DNA from: Bacillota bacterium
Lineage (GTDB): Bacteria; Bacillota; Clostridia; Tissierellales; Sedimentibacteraceae
DNA length: 6,266 nucleotides
Direction: 5' to 3'
NCBI GenBank assembly: GCA_023416855.1
Contig: JAEZGU010000127.1
Location: 1 to 6,266 of the forward strand
The translations under genes and the position numbers were made by a program. Under the pieces are notes generated by a model. The model saw only the letters and a program-made list of their open reading frames with translations, did no database searches and had not been told where the DNA came from. Below, in pieces: positions 5,476 to 6,266 of this stretch. Numbering within the stretch: position 1 is the stretch's first letter; every line of letters starts with the position of its first letter.

Positions 5476-6051
5476 GTGGCTATAAAAATATTTATAGATC
5501 AGGGGCATAATCCTACAGGATTTCATAATACAGGCGCAAGAGGTAATGGTTTAATCGAGGAGGATATAACTTATCAAGTTGGACAATATTTAGCCAATAT
5601 GCTTGCTAATGATCCAAGATTTGAGGTTAGATTATCAAGGCCAACTCCTACAACTGTACTTGGTATTAACAATTCTACAAGCTTACAAGAGAGAGTTCGT
5701 ATGGCAAATCAGTGGCCTGCAGACTATTTCATAAGTATACATGCAAATGCTAATGTTAACCCCAATATTAGAGGAGCTGAAATGTATATTTACAGTTTTA
5801 ATACACAAGCTCATTGGCTTGCACAGCACATAATGAACGGTTTGGTAAACTTTACGGACCTGACAGACAACGGCATAAGATTAAATCCATCATTATATGT
5901 GCTTAGGGCAACCAATATGCCTGCAGTGCTTGTAGAAATGGGATATTTAACAAATTCAGAAGACGCTGCAATCTTAAGAGATCAACAATGGAATATTGCC
6001 TACGGCATTTATAGAGGTATATTAAACTATTTTGGTTTCCAGCCTATGTAG
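5476..6051 (+). CDS. Zinc N-acetylmuramoyl-L-alanine amidase (Amidase_3), catalytic domain only
   Basis: This family cleaves the amide bond between N-acetylmuramic acid and L-alanine in peptidoglycan. The 191 residues are nearly one Amidase_3 domain: the first strand leads into DQGHNP with zinc ligand H11, then GLIEED (E28 is the likely second ligand), LSRPTPTTV (53-61), the SLQERVRMAN helix (69-78), FISIHANA with H89 as third ligand, and VLVEMGYLTN (151-160) with the catalytic E154. All expected catalytic residues are present. There is no signal peptide, because H11 sits in the first strand of the fold, and there is no wall-binding repeat or SH3 domain. Such a form resembles mother-cell lytic amidases such as CwlC or phage-type endolysins that leave the cell by lysis or a holin, but neither context is visible here. 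It starts with GTG after a very strong ribosome binding site, and ends in TAG, unlike the TAA of every other complete gene here. It is a single-gene unit between a terminator and the argH promoter. Confidence 0.92.
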   Translation: MAIKIFIDQGHNPTGFHNTGARGNGLIEEDITYQVGQYLANMLANDPRFEVRLSRPTPTTVLGINNSTSLQERVRMANQWPADYFISIHANANVNPNIRGAEMYIYSFNTQAHWLAQHIMNGLVNFTDLTDNGIRLNPSLYVLRATNMPAVLVEMGYLTNSEDAAILRDQQWNIAYGIYRGILNYFGFQPM

Positions 6052-6052
6052 A

Positions 6053-6092
6053 ATTATTAGTTGCTCTAAATTTTGCCTTGCATTATTAGTTG
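6053..6092. repeat. Direct repeat of 11 bp in front of argH
   Basis: ATTATTAGTTG occurs at 6053-6063 and again at 6082-6092, 29 bp apart start to start. The first copy begins one base after the amidase stop and the second overlaps the spacer of the argH promoter. No terminator hairpin is visible between the amidase gene and argH. Confidence 0.6.
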
Positions 6093-6105
6093 ATTATGTT
6101 ATAAT
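6078..6105 (+). promoter_or_regulatory. Extended -10 promoter of argH
   Basis: TTGCAT (6078-6083) and a perfect TATAAT (6100-6105) are 16 bp apart, and TGT directly before the -10 box supplies an extended -10 element (TGn at 6097-6099). Transcription would start about 6112, giving a leader of some 35 bases. Confidence 0.75.
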
Positions 6106-6115
6106 AAATAATCAA
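6090..6115. repeat. Inverted repeat flanking the argH -10 box
   Basis: TTGATTAT (6090-6097) and ATAATCAA (6108-6115) form a perfect 8-bp inverted repeat around the -10 box, with 10 bases between the arms. The centre-to-centre distance of the arms, 18 bp, is somewhat under two helical turns. It is placed where a repressor would block RNA polymerase. It does not match the known ArgR box. Confidence 0.45.
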
Positions 6116-6133
6116 AATAATGTATATTTAGTA

Positions 6134-6140
6134 AAAGAGG
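6134..6140 (+). promoter_or_regulatory. Ribosome binding site that favours the second argH ATG
   Basis: AAAGAGG lies 3 nt before the ATG at 6144 and 6 nt before the ATG at 6147. The second spacing is the normal one and gives the family's usual start MANLW. Confidence 0.7.
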
Positions 6141-6146
6141 TATATG

Positions 6147-6266
6147 ATGGCTAATTTATGGAGCGGAAGATTTGAAAAAGGGATGGATAAAATAGTTGAA
6201 GAATTTAATGCTTCGATTTTTTTCGATAAAAGACTTTTTGAATGTGATATTGATGGTAGTATAGCC
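6147..6266 (+). CDS. argH: Argininosuccinate lyase, N-terminal fragment (truncated by window edge)
   Basis: Argininosuccinate lyase splits argininosuccinate into arginine and fumarate, the last step of arginine synthesis in the cytoplasm. Only the first 40 residues are inside the window, but they carry the unmistakable N terminus of the family: MANLWSGRF, then KIVEEFNASIFFDKRLF (15-31) and DIDGSIA (34-40). The usual GGRF is SGRF here, a mild change. The frame is open to the window end. The tandem ATGATG allows a start at 6144 as well, which would add one Met. It has its own extended -10 promoter and is preceded by small repeats that may be regulatory. In many bacteria argG lies just upstream, but here the upstream neighbour is the amidase gene, so argH is separated from argG on this side. 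Confidence 0.95.
   Translation, partial: MANLWSGRFEKGMDKIVEEFNASIFFDKRLFECDIDGSIA

Overview
This window is an AT-rich, densely packed chromosomal segment, most likely from an anaerobic low-GC Firmicute (Clostridia or Tissierellia type). The evidence is the strong AAGGAGG-like ribosome binding sites, consensus sigma-A type promoters with TATAAT -10 boxes, a YqhQ/DUF1385 - prmC - prfA gene order, a YabO-type RqcP and a clostridial-style rubrerythrin. The species cannot be named from the sequence alone. All nine genes lie on the + strand. No intergenic gap exceeds about 150 bases, and no tRNA, rRNA, CRISPR array or mobile element is visible.

Layout: (1) 1-845, the 3' part of a branched-chain amino acid aminotransferase gene, closed by a hairpin terminator at 859-894. 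(2) 991-1464, greA with its own promoter, followed by a long hairpin at 1482-1514. (3) 1599-4718, a compact four-gene unit behind a single clear promoter at 1538-1566: yqhQ-like (DUF1385 membrane protein of unknown function), prmC, prfA (RF1) and rqcP. yqhQ and prmC overlap by 7 nt, prmC and prfA overlap by 1 nt, and rqcP starts 17 nt after prfA. (4) 4805-5344, rubrerythrin, ended by a strong terminator at 5368-5402. (5) 5476-6051, a stand-alone zinc N-acetylmuramoyl-L-alanine amidase with a GTG start, whose promoter region carries a perfect 7-1-7 palindrome resembling a PerR/Fur-family operator. (6) 6147 to the window end, the 5' end of argH, preceded by an extended -10 promoter and several small repeats.

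How the genes fit together: prmC and prfA are an enzyme-substrate pair, because PrmC methylates the Gln of the GGQ motif in the release factor. RqcP acts in rescue of stalled 60S-like (50S) ribosomal complexes. The central unit therefore combines normal translation termination with ribosome quality control, plus one conserved membrane protein of unknown role. The flanking genes cover transcript-cleavage rescue of RNA polymerase (greA), amino acid metabolism (ilvE, argH), peroxide defence (rubrerythrin) and wall hydrolysis (amidase).

The window is mostly ordinary housekeeping DNA, and I see no convincing new multi-gene system. The points most worth a second look are the PerR-like palindrome on the amidase promoter, the signal-less amidase itself, the DUF1385 gene coupled to prmC, rqcP placed behind prfA, and the repeat structure in front of argH.
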